Origin: Microbacterium sp. cf332
GTDB lineage: Bacteria; Actinomycetota; Actinomycetes; Actinomycetales; Microbacteriaceae
DNA length: 64,000 nucleotides
Direction of reading: 5' to 3'
Assembly: GCF_900102175.1 (NCBI RefSeq)
Contig: NZ_FNKN01000003.1
Coordinates: 414 to 64,413, forward strand
The number at the start of each line of letters is the position of its first letter. The stretch's first letter is position 1. This document shows, piece by piece, positions 19,422 through 28,202 of the stretch. The notes under the pieces are model-generated. The model worked only from the letters and a program-made list of their open reading frames with translations. It ran no database searches and was not told where the DNA came from. The position numbers were made by a program, and so were the translations under genes.

Positions 19422-20126
19422 ATGACGAGCGCGACGGCGGTGAGCGGCATCCGATTCGATGGCGCCGCCGTGCGCCTCGGCGACGCCGACGTCCTCGCGC
19501 CGATCTCGCTCGACCTCGACGCGCGGACGGTCGCCGTCGTCGGCGACAACGGATCGGGTAAGTCGACCGTGGCCCGGCTCGTCGCCGGTCTCATCCGGCC
19601 GACCGCCGGAACGGTGCGCGTGCTCGGATGCGACACCGTCCGGGACGCCGCCGCGCTGCGCCGGCGCACCGCGATCGTCTTCAGCAACCCCGACGCCCAG
19701 ATCGTCATGCCCACCGTCGCCGAGGACGTCGCCTTCTCGCTCCGCTCCGACCGGTCGCCGCGATCGGAGCGCGCTGCCCGTGTCGAACGTGCGCTGCAGC
19801 GCTTCGGGCTGGAGGGTCAGCGCGATCATCCGGCCCACGAGCTGTCGGGAGGACAGAAACAGCTGCTCGCGTTGTGCGGCGCATTCGTCCGCGATCCCGA
19901 GCTGGTGGTCGCCGACGAGCCGACCGCGTTCCTCGATGGACGCAACGCCGCCCGTGTCGCCGAGCACCTGTTCGACGGCACGGGCCACCGCCTTCTGCTC
20001 GTCACCCACGACCTCGACCTCGCGCGCCGATGCCAGGTCGCCGTGCACATCGAAGCGGGACGCGTCGTCGGCACCGGGCCGGCCGCCGGCGTCGTCGCGG
20101 ATTACGAGAGCACGTGGCGACGATGA
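19422..20126 (+). CDS. bioM: Biotin ECF transporter ATPase BioM
   Basis: The ATP-binding subunit of the biotin uptake complex. The 234-residue protein has Walker A GDNGSGKS at 41-48, a Q-loop FSNPDAQIVMPTVAEDVAF typical of ECF ATPases, signature LSGGQKQLLAL near 141, Walker B LVVADEPTAFLD near 161-172 and the switch histidine in LVTHDLD. The ATG is 16 bases after the bioY stop. Confidence 0.94.
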   Translation: MTSATAVSGIRFDGAAVRLGDADVLAPISLDLDARTVAVVGDNGSGKSTVARLVAGLIRPTAGTVRVLGCDTVRDAAALRRRTAIVFSNPDAQIVMPTVAEDVAFSLRSDRSPRSERAARVERALQRFGLEGQRDHPAHELSGGQKQLLALCGAFVRDPELVVADEPTAFLDGRNAARVAEHLFDGTGHRLLLVTHDLDLARRCQVAVHIEAGRVVGTGPAAGVVADYESTWRR

Positions 20127-20151
20127 GCCGCGCGATGCGCGGACCGGTCGG

Positions 20152-20748
20152 ATGCTGACCCTCCATCGCCCGGGGTCGCGCGGGTGGCACCGCCTCCCGC
20201 CCGCTCCCAAGTCGGTCCTCCTGCTCGCGATGGTGATGACGGTCTCGCTCCTTCCCGCCCGTCCGGAGAACGCCGCCGCCTCGGCCGCGGTGTGCCTCGC
20301 CTGTTACGCCGTGCCGGGAACGGGCTGGCGCGAACTGGCTCGTCAGGCGTGGGCGCTGCGCTGGCTCGTGGTCGTCGCGCTCGCCGGTCAGGCGGTCTTC
20401 CTCGGCATCGAGCCGGCGTTGATCGGCACGGTGCGCATCGTCGTCGCGGTCCTCCTCGCCTCGCTGCTCGCCCTCACGACGCCGGTCACCGCCCTGCTCG
20501 ACCTGTTCGAGCGAGCGCTCCGGCCGGCGAGACTCCTGGGAGCGGATGCGGAGCGCATCGCCCTTCTCCTCGTCGTCGCCCTCGGTGCCGTTCCCACACT
20601 CGGCCGTATCGCGCGGGACGTGCGCGACGCGCACCGGGCACGCGGCGCCGGGCACGGCATCCGCTCGTCGGCACTCGCGTTCATCGTGCTCGCCCTGAAG
20701 CACGCCGACGACCTCGGCGATGCCCTGACGGCGCGGGGAGTGCGCTGA
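20152..20748 (+). CDS. bioN: Biotin ECF transporter transmembrane protein BioN
   Basis: The EcfT-type coupling subunit, short (198 aa) as BioN usually is. Four or five hydrophobic segments are visible, and the cytoplasmic coupling helices carry the Ala-Arg-Gly type motifs: DAHRARGAGHGI and DALTARGVR. The ATG at 20152 lies 25 bases after bioM; no closer in-frame start exists. The gene ends 12 bases before the convergent nrdG. Confidence 0.92.
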   Translation: MLTLHRPGSRGWHRLPPAPKSVLLLAMVMTVSLLPARPENAAASAAVCLACYAVPGTGWRELARQAWALRWLVVVALAGQAVFLGIEPALIGTVRIVVAVLLASLLALTTPVTALLDLFERALRPARLLGADAERIALLLVVALGAVPTLGRIARDVRDAHRARGAGHGIRSSALAFIVLALKHADDLGDALTARGVR

Positions 20749-20760
20749 CGCTTCTCCAGG

Positions 20761-21507
20761 TCATCGCACCTCGATGCACTCGATCGCGTCGTACGGCAGT
20801 CGGTCGAGTCGCAGCGGGGCACGCACCGGGGCGCCGCACCGGGTGCCGGTGGGGCGGAAGCGCTGCACCGCCCATCGGCGCACTCCGCGCGACGCCAGCT
20901 CGGCGCCGAGGGCACCCAGTCGCTGGTCGTCGATGAGATCGGGATGCACGGTGGTGCGGACCTCGACGTCCAGCGGGCGCGACGACCCGTCGCGCGCTCG
21001 CTGTGCCGCCAGCACGAGGTCGAGCGAGGCGAAAGCCGCCCGTCCGCTCGGGCCGCGACCCGTCACGCCCGCGTAGTCCACGGCCGCGGCCTTGACGTCG
21101 AGTCCGATCCCGTCGACGTCGGGCAGCACGCGCGCGAGCCGTGTCGGGAACGCGCCACCCGTTTGGAGCCCTACGGCGAAGCCGAACTCCCGCACGCGCG
21201 AGATGGCGGCGCGCAGGCCGGCTTGCATGGTGGGCTCGCCGCCCGAGAAGACGACGCCGTCGAGCAGTCCGACCCGCGCGGCGAGGAAGGACTCGACCTC
21301 GGGCCAGGGCATCGCGCCCGGTGTTCGCGGGGCGATGAGGTCGGGATTGTGGCAGTACCGGCAGTCCCACGGACAGCCCTGCAGGAACACCGTCGCGACG
21401 ATCCGCCCCGGCCAATCGACCGACGAGAACCGGGCGAGGCCGGCGACCCGCACCCCCGCATCGCGGACGCGGGGAGCGGACGCCGGCTCAGGCCCCGTCG
21501 GTCGCAC
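20761..21507 (-). CDS. nrdG: Anaerobic ribonucleotide reductase activating protein (radical SAM)
   Basis: Cuts SAM with a 4Fe-4S cluster to form the glycyl radical on NrdD. The 248-residue protein has the CX3CX2C cluster motif in CPWDCRYCHN (C45, C49, C52) and the FSGGEPTMQ SAM motif. It is longer than E. coli NrdG (154 aa) and resembles the longer variant found in many actinobacteria. The GTG at 21507 overlaps the nrdD 3' end by 20 bases; a start at VRDAGVRVAG, 13 codons later, is possible. Confidence 0.92.
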   Translation of the reverse strand: MRPTGPEPASAPRVRDAGVRVAGLARFSSVDWPGRIVATVFLQGCPWDCRYCHNPDLIAPRTPGAMPWPEVESFLAARVGLLDGVVFSGGEPTMQAGLRAAISRVREFGFAVGLQTGGAFPTRLARVLPDVDGIGLDVKAAAVDYAGVTGRGPSGRAAFASLDLVLAAQRARDGSSRPLDVEVRTTVHPDLIDDQRLGALGAELASRGVRRWAVQRFRPTGTRCGAPVRAPLRLDRLPYDAIECIEVR

Positions 21508-23284
21508 GACCGTAGGCGAACGGCAGGCGCTCGGCCGCCTCGCCCTTCTTACCGATGTTGAACGACGACACCGGGCGGAAGTAGCCCATCACCCGCGTCC
21601 AGACCTCGCACTCGGCGCGGCACTGCGGGCACGATGCGTGGTCGCCGGACAGGTAGCCGTGCTGGGGGCAGATCGAGAACGTCGGGGTGATGGTGAGATA
21701 CGGGATGCGGAACCGTTCGAGCGACCGGCGGACGAGCGCCTTGCACGCGGATGCCGACGGTGCGGCCTCACCCATGTAGAGGTGCAGCACCGTGCCGCCC
21801 GTGTACTTCTGCTGCAGGTCCTCTTGCAGCTCCATCGCGAGGAACGGGTCGTCGGTGTGAGCGACCGGCAGCTGCGACGAGTTCGTGTAGTACGGGTTGC
21901 TCGCCGTGCCGGCATGGCAGATGCCGTCGAAGCGCGCGATGTCGGCCCGCGCGAAGCGGTAGGTCGCCGACTCGGCCGGGGTGGCCTCGAGGTTGTAGAG
22001 GTGGCCGGTCTGCTCCTGGAACTCGACCATGCGACCGCGGACATGATCGAGGAGGTCGGCGGCGAACCGCATCCCCTCATTTGTCGAGATGTCGCACCGG
22101 TCGGCGGAGAAGTTCCGCACCGCCTCGTTGAGGCCGTTCACGCCGATCGTCGAGAAGTGGTTCGCGAGCGTGCCGAGGTACCGACGGCTGTACGGGAAGA
22201 GGCCCGCGTCGAGATGCCGGCCGATGACGTCCCGCTTGGCCTCGAGGCTGTCACGGGCGATCTCGAGCAACCGGTCGAGCTGCGCGTACAGGCCTGCCCG
22301 GTCGCCGGCGTGCACGAACCCGAGCCGGGCGCAGTTGACGGTGACGACGCCGATGGAACCGGTCTGCTCGGCCGATCCGAACAGGCCGTTGCCGCGCTTG
22401 AGCAGCTCGGTGAGGTCGAGCTGCAGACGGCAGCACATCGAGCGGACCATGCCCGGATCGAGGTCGGAGCTCACGAAGTTCTGGAAGTACGGCAGGCCGT
22501 ACTTCGCCGTCATCTCGAACAGCGCGTCGACCTCGGGGGCGGCCCAGTCGAAGTCCTTCGTGATGTTGTACGTCGGGATGGGGAACGTGAACGCCCGGCC
22601 ATCGGCGTCGCCCTCCGTCATCACCGACAGGAACGCCCGGTTGATCATGGCCATCTCGGGCGCAAGGTCGCCGTAGGTGAAGTCGACGAGACGACCGCCC
22701 ACGAGCGGGCGCTGCTCGGCAAGGTCGTCGGGGCACGTCCAGTCGAAGGTCAGATTGGTGAACGGGGTCTGAGTTCCCCACCGCGAGGGGACGTTGAGGT
22801 TGAACACGAGCTCCTGGATGCCCTGGCGCACGGTTCCTTCGTCGAGCCCGTCGAGCCGCACGAAGGGTGCGAGGTAGGTGTCGAACGAGCTGAACGCCTG
22901 GGCGCCCGCCCACTCGTTCTGGAGGGTCCCGAGGAAGTTCACGATCTGACCGAGCGCACTCGAGAAGTGCTTCGGCGGGGCCGACGAGATGGCGCCGGGC
23001 ACGCCGTTGAACCCCTGCTCGAGCAGCTGACGCAGCGACCATCCGGCGCAGTAGCCGGCGAAGACGTCGAGATCGTGGATGTGGATGTCGCCGTCGCGGT
23101 GGGCCGCGCCCGCCTCCGGCGCGTAGACCTCGTCGAGCCAGTAGTTCGCGATGAGCTTGCCGGAGGCGTTCAGGATCAGTCCGCCCAGGCTGTAGCCCTG
23201 GTTGGCGTTCGCGTTGACGCGCCAGTCGTGGCGCTCCAGGTACTCGTCGACGGTGGCTGCAACGGGGATGGCGGTCGTGGGCAT
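21488..23284 (-). CDS. nrdD: Anaerobic (class III) ribonucleoside-triphosphate reductase
   Basis: Makes dNTPs without oxygen using a glycyl radical. The 598-residue protein has the C-terminal radical motif RVMGYFRP with Gly567, a zinc-site cysteine set C539, C552, C555 and C559, and the paired cysteines of RSMCCRLQLDL in the barrel. It starts directly with the DEYLERHDWRVNANANQG core, so the ATP-cone allosteric domain found in E. coli NrdD is missing. It is co-transcribed with nrdG. The paired NrdR-like boxes just upstream suggest NrdR repression. Its presence implies growth or survival at low oxygen. Confidence 0.95.
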   Translation of the reverse strand: MPTTAIPVAATVDEYLERHDWRVNANANQGYSLGGLILNASGKLIANYWLDEVYAPEAGAAHRDGDIHIHDLDVFAGYCAGWSLRQLLEQGFNGVPGAISSAPPKHFSSALGQIVNFLGTLQNEWAGAQAFSSFDTYLAPFVRLDGLDEGTVRQGIQELVFNLNVPSRWGTQTPFTNLTFDWTCPDDLAEQRPLVGGRLVDFTYGDLAPEMAMINRAFLSVMTEGDADGRAFTFPIPTYNITKDFDWAAPEVDALFEMTAKYGLPYFQNFVSSDLDPGMVRSMCCRLQLDLTELLKRGNGLFGSAEQTGSIGVVTVNCARLGFVHAGDRAGLYAQLDRLLEIARDSLEAKRDVIGRHLDAGLFPYSRRYLGTLANHFSTIGVNGLNEAVRNFSADRCDISTNEGMRFAADLLDHVRGRMVEFQEQTGHLYNLEATPAESATYRFARADIARFDGICHAGTASNPYYTNSSQLPVAHTDDPFLAMELQEDLQQKYTGGTVLHLYMGEAAPSASACKALVRRSLERFRIPYLTITPTFSICPQHGYLSGDHASCPQCRAECEVWTRVMGYFRPVSSFNIGKKGEAAERLPFAYGRATDGA

Positions 23285-23303
23285 GAGCGTCCTTCGTGAT
23301 CGG

Positions 23304-23351
23304 GGCCCAGATGTTGGGGTTGGATCTCGATTCAGGCACTACATGCAGGAT
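23304..23351 (-). promoter_or_regulatory. Paired NrdR-like boxes upstream of nrdD
   Basis: Two 16-base sites can be aligned to the NrdR consensus (core C-W-A-T-A-T-A-T-W-G). One is centred at 23311.5 (core CCAGATGTTG) and the other at 23343.5 (core CTACATGCAG). Their centres are 32 bases apart, about three helical turns, which is the known spacing for NrdR pairs. They lie 20-67 bases before the nrdD start. Match to consensus is partial, so this is a prediction. Confidence 0.55.
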
Positions 23352-23426
23352 GAGATGACGCGGGCGCGCCGGATAAAACGCAGCGCGACCTCCGCGCCCG
23401 GGCCGCGTGGCGTGGCCGGGGGACGA

Positions 23427-23460
23427 CGAAGGCCCGCCCGGCGAACCGGACGGGCCTTCG
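23427..23460 (-). terminator. Hairpin terminator downstream of the Bax-inhibitor-1 gene
   Basis: The arms CGAAGGCCCG...CCGG and CCGG...CGGGCCTTCG form a GC-rich stem of about 14 pairs with one C/A mismatch and a CGAA loop. It sits 17 bases after the stop of the minus-strand membrane-protein gene and isolates it from nrdD. There is no long U tract, as usual for actinobacteria. Confidence 0.75.
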
Positions 23461-23477
23461 TGCGTGGAGCGGCTGCG

Positions 23478-24374
23478 TCAGTTGTTGCCGCGCAGGATCG
23501 CGATCATGCGCAGGATCTCGACGTAGAGCCAGATGACCGTGACCATGATGCCGAAGGCGCCGACCCAGGCGAACTTGCGGGGAGCGCCGTTGCGCACGCC
23601 CTGCTGGATCTGGTCGAAGTCGAGCACGAGCGAGTAGGCGGCCATGACGACCACGAGGAGACCGATGATCAGGCCGAGCGGGATGCCGGCGATCTTCGTG
23701 CTGTGCAGGCCGAACATCATGTCGCCGGGGATGACGTTGAAGAGCATCAGGCCGACGTTCAGCAGCGAGAAGACGAGGTAGCCGACCATCGCGATCATGA
23801 AGACCTTCGTGGCCTTCGCCGACGCGCGGATCTTGCCGCTCGCGAACAGCGCGAGGGTGACGCCCACGACGGCGACCGTAGCGAGCGTCGCCTGCATGAC
23901 GATGCCCGGCCAGATGAACTCGAAGTAGGCCGAGATGCCGCCGACGAACAGGCCCTCGAACGCGGCGTAGGCGAAGATCAGGCCGGGCCGGACCTTCTTG
24001 CGCGACGTGAAGGTGACCGCCATGGCCAGGGCGAAGCCGCCCAGGCCGCCGATGATCCAGGGCATCATCGTCGGGTACGGGTTCGCCTGCGTCACCGGGA
24101 GCAGGGTCCAGACCCAGCCGATGACCGCGGTGACGAGGAGGACGCCGAAGAGGCTCAGCGTCTTGACGACGGTGTCCTCGACCGTCATGCGGTCGGTCTC
24201 CTGCGCGCCGGCGGAGGGCGACGCGTACAGACCCTCGAGGTGGGCCTGCGTCGCGGCGTTGACGGCCGCGTGCTGCGCCGAAGCGGTCTGCGTACCGGGG
24301 GCGGCGGGCGGCGTCAGACCCGGCCGCTGCTCCTTGAACGCGGGGTTGTCGAATGCGGGGTTATTGAGGGCCAC
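23478..24374 (-). CDS. Bax inhibitor-1 / YccA-family membrane protein
   Basis: A 298-residue membrane protein. A cytosolic tail of about 75 residues with NPAF repeats precedes seven hydrophobic segments, and the C-terminal end holds the family's conserved aspartates (SLVLDFDQIQQGV). Relatives are calcium-leak or protease-modulating membrane proteins; the role here is unknown. The GTG at 24374 was chosen because a GGAG sequence lies 10 bases upstream. The GTG at 24383 would leave almost no spacing. Confidence 0.88.
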   Translation of the reverse strand: MALNNPAFDNPAFKEQRPGLTPPAAPGTQTASAQHAAVNAATQAHLEGLYASPSAGAQETDRMTVEDTVVKTLSLFGVLLVTAVIGWVWTLLPVTQANPYPTMMPWIIGGLGGFALAMAVTFTSRKKVRPGLIFAYAAFEGLFVGGISAYFEFIWPGIVMQATLATVAVVGVTLALFASGKIRASAKATKVFMIAMVGYLVFSLLNVGLMLFNVIPGDMMFGLHSTKIAGIPLGLIIGLLVVVMAAYSLVLDFDQIQQGVRNGAPRKFAWVGAFGIMVTVIWLYVEILRMIAILRGNN

Positions 24375-24532
24375 TGCTCTCACACTCCAAGTCGAGGGGT
24401 CGACACAGCTGGATGCCGTGTGCCACCAGCCTACGGGAACCGGTTGCCGCGGGATATGCAGGGCGCTGTGAGCAGGCTATGAAGCCGATCGCCCTGAGCG
24501 TAATCGGACGCCTGCTGGCCTAGCCTGAGCCC

Positions 24533-25531
24533 GTGTCCCGCCCGCTCGTCATCGGCCACCGGGGTGCGCCCGGCTATCTGCCCGAGCACACCCGGTCGTC
24601 CTATCTGCTCGCGCTCGAGAGCGGCGTCGACGCGGTCGAACCCGACATCGTCTTCAGCCGGGACGGGGTCGCCGTGATCCGTCATGAGAACGAGATCGGC
24701 ACGACGACCGACGTCGCCGATCGCCCGGAGTTCGCGTCGCGGCGGACGACGAAGACGGTCGACGGCCACGAGCTCACCGGATGGTTCGCGGAGGACTTCA
24801 GCTGGGACGAGCTGTCGCGACTGCGCTGCCGTGAGCGGCTCCCGCAACTACGGCCCGACAGTGCCCGCCACGACGACGCCGAGCCGATGCTGCGGCTGCG
24901 CGACCTGCTCGACCTCGTAACGGATTTCGCCACGTCGACCGGTCGGGACCCGGGCGTCGTTCTCGAGGTCAAGCACGCGACGTTCCTGGGGCGGGCGGGC
25001 TTCGACGTCGCCGGACTCATCGCAGCCGAGCTGGCTGCCGCCGGGTGGGACGGCGGCGCGCACCCGCTGTGGATCGAGTCGTTCGAGCTCACCGTCCTCG
25101 ATCGACTGGCCGCCGCGGGGGTGGGGGGTTCGCGCATCTTCCTCGTCGAGGCCGACGGGGCCCCCGCCGACCTGACGGAGTCGGAGGGGCCGTCCGCCCG
25201 GACGTACCGCGAGTGGGTCTCGCCGGCCGGGCTGGACGCGCTGCGCGGACGGGTGGACGGGGTGAGCCTCGACAAGCGGATGATCCTCGACCCCGCTCGG
25301 GGCACAGACGGCGGGCCGAGCCTGGTGGGCGCCGCGCACGCGCGCGACCTCGGCGTCTTCACATGGACGGCGCGTCCTGAGAACGCCTTCCTCCTCCGCC
25401 GGCATCGTCGCGGCCGCGAGCGCGCCGCCTGGGGTGACTACGAGACCGAGTGGGCGGAGCTTGCGGCATCCGGCGTCGACGGGGTCTTCGTCGACCACCC
25501 CGACCGGGGTGTCGCCGTCTTCGGAGGCTGA
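24533..25531 (+). CDS. Glycerophosphodiester phosphodiesterase
   Basis: Hydrolyses glycerophosphodiesters to glycerol 3-phosphate and an alcohol. The 332-residue protein has the GDPD signature HRGAPGYLPEHT at 9-20, EPDIVFSRDG with the metal ligands near 36-45, VVLEVKH near 145 and WIESFE near 180. There is no signal peptide, so it acts in the cytosol. A TAGCCT -10 box at 24521-24526 lies 6 bases before the GTG, fitting a leaderless mRNA. It resembles the GlpQ1-like enzymes of actinobacteria. Confidence 0.93.
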   Translation: MSRPLVIGHRGAPGYLPEHTRSSYLLALESGVDAVEPDIVFSRDGVAVIRHENEIGTTTDVADRPEFASRRTTKTVDGHELTGWFAEDFSWDELSRLRCRERLPQLRPDSARHDDAEPMLRLRDLLDLVTDFATSTGRDPGVVLEVKHATFLGRAGFDVAGLIAAELAAAGWDGGAHPLWIESFELTVLDRLAAAGVGGSRIFLVEADGAPADLTESEGPSARTYREWVSPAGLDALRGRVDGVSLDKRMILDPARGTDGGPSLVGAAHARDLGVFTWTARPENAFLLRRHRRGRERAAWGDYETEWAELAASGVDGVFVDHPDRGVAVFGG

Positions 25532-25621
25532 CTCGCGCGAGCCCGGCGGACTTGACACGGGCGCCGGGCGCTCGGGAGGGTGATCGTCGACGGGTGTGCG
25601 GATGCCCGCGGATGAGGCCCG

Positions 25622-27250
25622 ATGCTCAGCAGACCCCAGATCCAGCCCTACGCGCAGCTCCTGCTGGGCGCATCGGCCGCCATGGTCACGACGACCGTCG
25701 CCGTCGTCGAGCCCGCGCGCATCACCGGGGCCTACATCGTCGGGCTCGCCGTCATCGGCGCGGCCTGCGTCGCGATGGTCGTGGTCTGGCACTACAAGCC
25801 CACCCGGGGCACCGTCTGGGTCTGCATCGTGCCGCTCGCCGCCATCCTCGCGTGCGCTCCGCTGCGCAGCGGAGCGATCGATCTGCTGCCCGTGACGGGA
25901 ATGCTCGTCATCTTCCCGATCGCGTGGCTCGCCTTCGCCTTCCCGCCCCTCGTCACCGCTCTGGGCGTCGTGATGGCGGGGCTCCTCCCTCTCGCGTCCT
26001 CGCGCAGCGTGCCGACGAGCATGGGCGAGTGGGCGTCGCTGCTGACGGTCCCTGCGCTCCTCGGGATGTTCGCGATCGGCAGCCGTTTCGTGGCCGTCGA
26101 CCTCGATCGCAACCGCCGTCGGGCGCGACGCGCCACCCGGCGGCTGGCGCAGGCGCTCGACTCGTCCCACCGTGCCGACGCCGCGCTGCAGCAGGTGATG
26201 GACACGAGCCCCGAGGCGATCGTGGTGTTCGAGGACGACGGCACGGTGCTGCTCGCCAACGCGCCCGCGCATCGCCTGTCGCAGCGCGCGGGGATCCCGA
26301 TCTCGCTCGAGCAGGACGGTCGCGCGTCCGTGTACGAGGAGGACCGCGTCACGCCGATCGTCGTCGGCTCGGGCCTGCACGACGACATCCTCGCGGGCGA
26401 GCTCGCCGACCCGCGTCTGGTGTGGCTGGGCGAGCCGGGCGACCAGGTCGCCGTGCGGTTCGTCGCGCGTCCCATCGCGCTCGACGACGAACCCATCGGC
26501 GTCTTGGTCGTCGCGCAGGACATCACGGAGCTGATCGAGGCGGTCGACGTGCGCGACCGATTCCTCGACACGGTCGGGCACGAGCTGCGCACCCCGCTCA
26601 CGGTCATCCTCGGCAACGCCGAGCTCGCCCTCGCGGGCGCGATGCCGGAACACACCGATCGCTGGGAGACGATCCAGCGAGCCGCCGAGCGCCTGGAGCA
26701 CACCGTCGAGCTCATGCTCGCGACCGGGCGGGCCCACGCGACGCCCCGCGGCGCGGGCCCGTGCGATGTCCGCGTCGTCGTCGACCGGGCGCTCGCCGAG
26801 GAGGCCGCCGAGGGCGTCGCCTCGGCGGTCACCGTGCACGGGTCGGCCGCCGATGCACGGATCGGGGCCCGTGATCTCCAGGCGATCCTGCTCGAACTCC
26901 TGCACAACGCGCGTCAGGTCTCGCCGTCGGGCGCCCCGATCTCGATCGCGCTCACGACAACGGCCGACGAGATCGAGATCGCCGTGTCGGACGCCGGCCC
27001 CGGCATGAGCGTCGCCGAGCGCCGACAGGCGTTCCAGCGCTTCTACCGCACCGCCCGGTCCCGCCGCAGCGCGGATCAAGGTCTCGGTCTCGGCCTCTCG
27101 CTCGCTCGTGGGTTGGCGCAGGCGCACGGCGGCGACGTCCAGCTGACGCCCGGACCGACCCAGGGCACCACGGCACTCATTCGTCTGCCGCGCGCCGCGG
27201 CTCCCGCGGCCGATCCGTCGCGACTCGATCCCGTCACCACCGTCCCCTAG
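25622..27250 (+). CDS. Membrane histidine kinase with PAS-like domain (orphan)
   Basis: A 542-residue sensor kinase. Residues 1-160 have five or six hydrophobic segments. A PAS-like domain (about 190-305) contains DTSPEAIVVFEDDG. The HisKA helix has GHELRTPLTVILGNAEL with phosphoacceptor H320. The ATPase domain has an N-box LLELLHNARQVSPSG, then DAGPGM and GLGLGLSLARGLAQAHGG. No response regulator is adjacent, so its partner is elsewhere. An ABC transporter follows 10 bases after the stop. Confidence 0.92.
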   Translation: MLSRPQIQPYAQLLLGASAAMVTTTVAVVEPARITGAYIVGLAVIGAACVAMVVVWHYKPTRGTVWVCIVPLAAILACAPLRSGAIDLLPVTGMLVIFPIAWLAFAFPPLVTALGVVMAGLLPLASSRSVPTSMGEWASLLTVPALLGMFAIGSRFVAVDLDRNRRRARRATRRLAQALDSSHRADAALQQVMDTSPEAIVVFEDDGTVLLANAPAHRLSQRAGIPISLEQDGRASVYEEDRVTPIVVGSGLHDDILAGELADPRLVWLGEPGDQVAVRFVARPIALDDEPIGVLVVAQDITELIEAVDVRDRFLDTVGHELRTPLTVILGNAELALAGAMPEHTDRWETIQRAAERLEHTVELMLATGRAHATPRGAGPCDVRVVVDRALAEEAAEGVASAVTVHGSAADARIGARDLQAILLELLHNARQVSPSGAPISIALTTTADEIEIAVSDAGPGMSVAERRQAFQRFYRTARSRRSADQGLGLGLSLARGLAQAHGGDVQLTPGPTQGTTALIRLPRAAAPAADPSRLDPVTTVP

Positions 27251-27260
27251 GGTGTCGGTC

Positions 27261-28202
27261 ATGGTGACCGCCGGGATAACCGTCCGCGACGTCCGTCGAT
27301 CGTTCGGGCGCGTCGATGCCGTCCGGGGAGTGACCCTCGAGGCCCGTGCCGGCGCGGTCACGGGGCTCGTCGGACCGAACGGCGCCGGGAAGACGACGCT
27401 GCTGCTCATGCTGGCATCGCTCCTGCAGCCCGACGCCGGGACGATCCGGATCGCCGAGATCGATCCCGTCGCCGATCCCGCCGCCGCCCGTGCCCGTCTG
27501 GGATGGATGCCCGACGCGCTCGGCGCGTGGGGCTCGCTCACGGTGCGCGAGACGCTCGAGATGACGGGCCGGCTGTACGACCTCGACCGGGCGGCGGCCG
27601 CGCGGCGGGCGGCGGAGCTCCTCGACCAGGTCGGTCTCGCCTCGCTCGCGGGGTCGCCCGCCCGCGTGCTCTCGCGTGGTCAGAAGCAGCGACTCGGTCT
27701 CGCCCGGGCCCTCGTGCACGACCCGTCGGTCCTGCTGCTCGACGAGCCGGCATCCGGACTCGATCCGCAGGCGCGGGTCGACCTCCGTGGACTGCTGCGG
27801 GGCTTCGCCGCGGCGGGTAAGACGGTGTTGATCTCGAGTCACATCCTCTCCGAGCTCGAGGAGGTCGTCGACGACGCCGTGTTCCTGCTCGACGGGGCGA
27901 CGGTCAGCCCGGACCGGGTCGCCGAGGCGGCCCGTCGGACCCGCACCTGGCGCATCCGCGTCGCCGACGCCGACGCGAAGGCCGCGGCGCTTCCCGTCGC
28001 CACCGCGCTCGGTCTGGACGTCGCGCATGTGCCGACCGATCGTCGCGACGTGCTCGTCCCGTTCGCCTCGGAGGCCGATGCCGCGGCGGGACTGCGATCG
28101 CTGATCTCGGCCGGCATCGCGGTCGCCGAGTTCTCCGCCGCCAGCGGCATGCTCGAGCACACCTTCCTCGATCTCGGTACCGGGGGAAAGGGGGCCGCAT
28201 GA
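27261..28202 (+). CDS. ABC transporter ATP-binding protein
   Basis: A 313-residue export-type ATPase with Walker A GPNGAGKT near 41-48, signature LSRGQKQRL, Walker B VLLLDEPASGLDP and the switch histidine in LISSHILSE. The ATG at 27261 is preceded by TAGGGT (27248-27253) at 7 bases, so it probably has its own leaderless promoter inside the end of the kinase gene. A GTG at 27252 is a weaker alternative. The stop overlaps the permease ATG. Substrate unknown. Confidence 0.92.
   Translation: MVTAGITVRDVRRSFGRVDAVRGVTLEARAGAVTGLVGPNGAGKTTLLLMLASLLQPDAGTIRIAEIDPVADPAAARARLGWMPDALGAWGSLTVRETLEMTGRLYDLDRAAAARRAAELLDQVGLASLAGSPARVLSRGQKQRLGLARALVHDPSVLLLDEPASGLDPQARVDLRGLLRGFAAAGKTVLISSHILSELEEVVDDAVFLLDGATVSPDRVAEAARRTRTWRIRVADADAKAAALPVATALGLDVAHVPTDRRDVLVPFASEADAAAGLRSLISAGIAVAEFSAASGMLEHTFLDLGTGGKGAA

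Noticed and set aside
21092..23299. A 735-codon plus-strand frame opposite nrdD/nrdG
   Set aside because: It mirrors the nrdD gene, whose active-site motifs are all on the minus strand. The product is a low-complexity Arg-rich string.
23350..23426. Riboswitch upstream of nrdD
   Set aside because: I see no cobalamin-box or other conserved aptamer core; the stretch is explained by NrdR-like boxes and a terminator.
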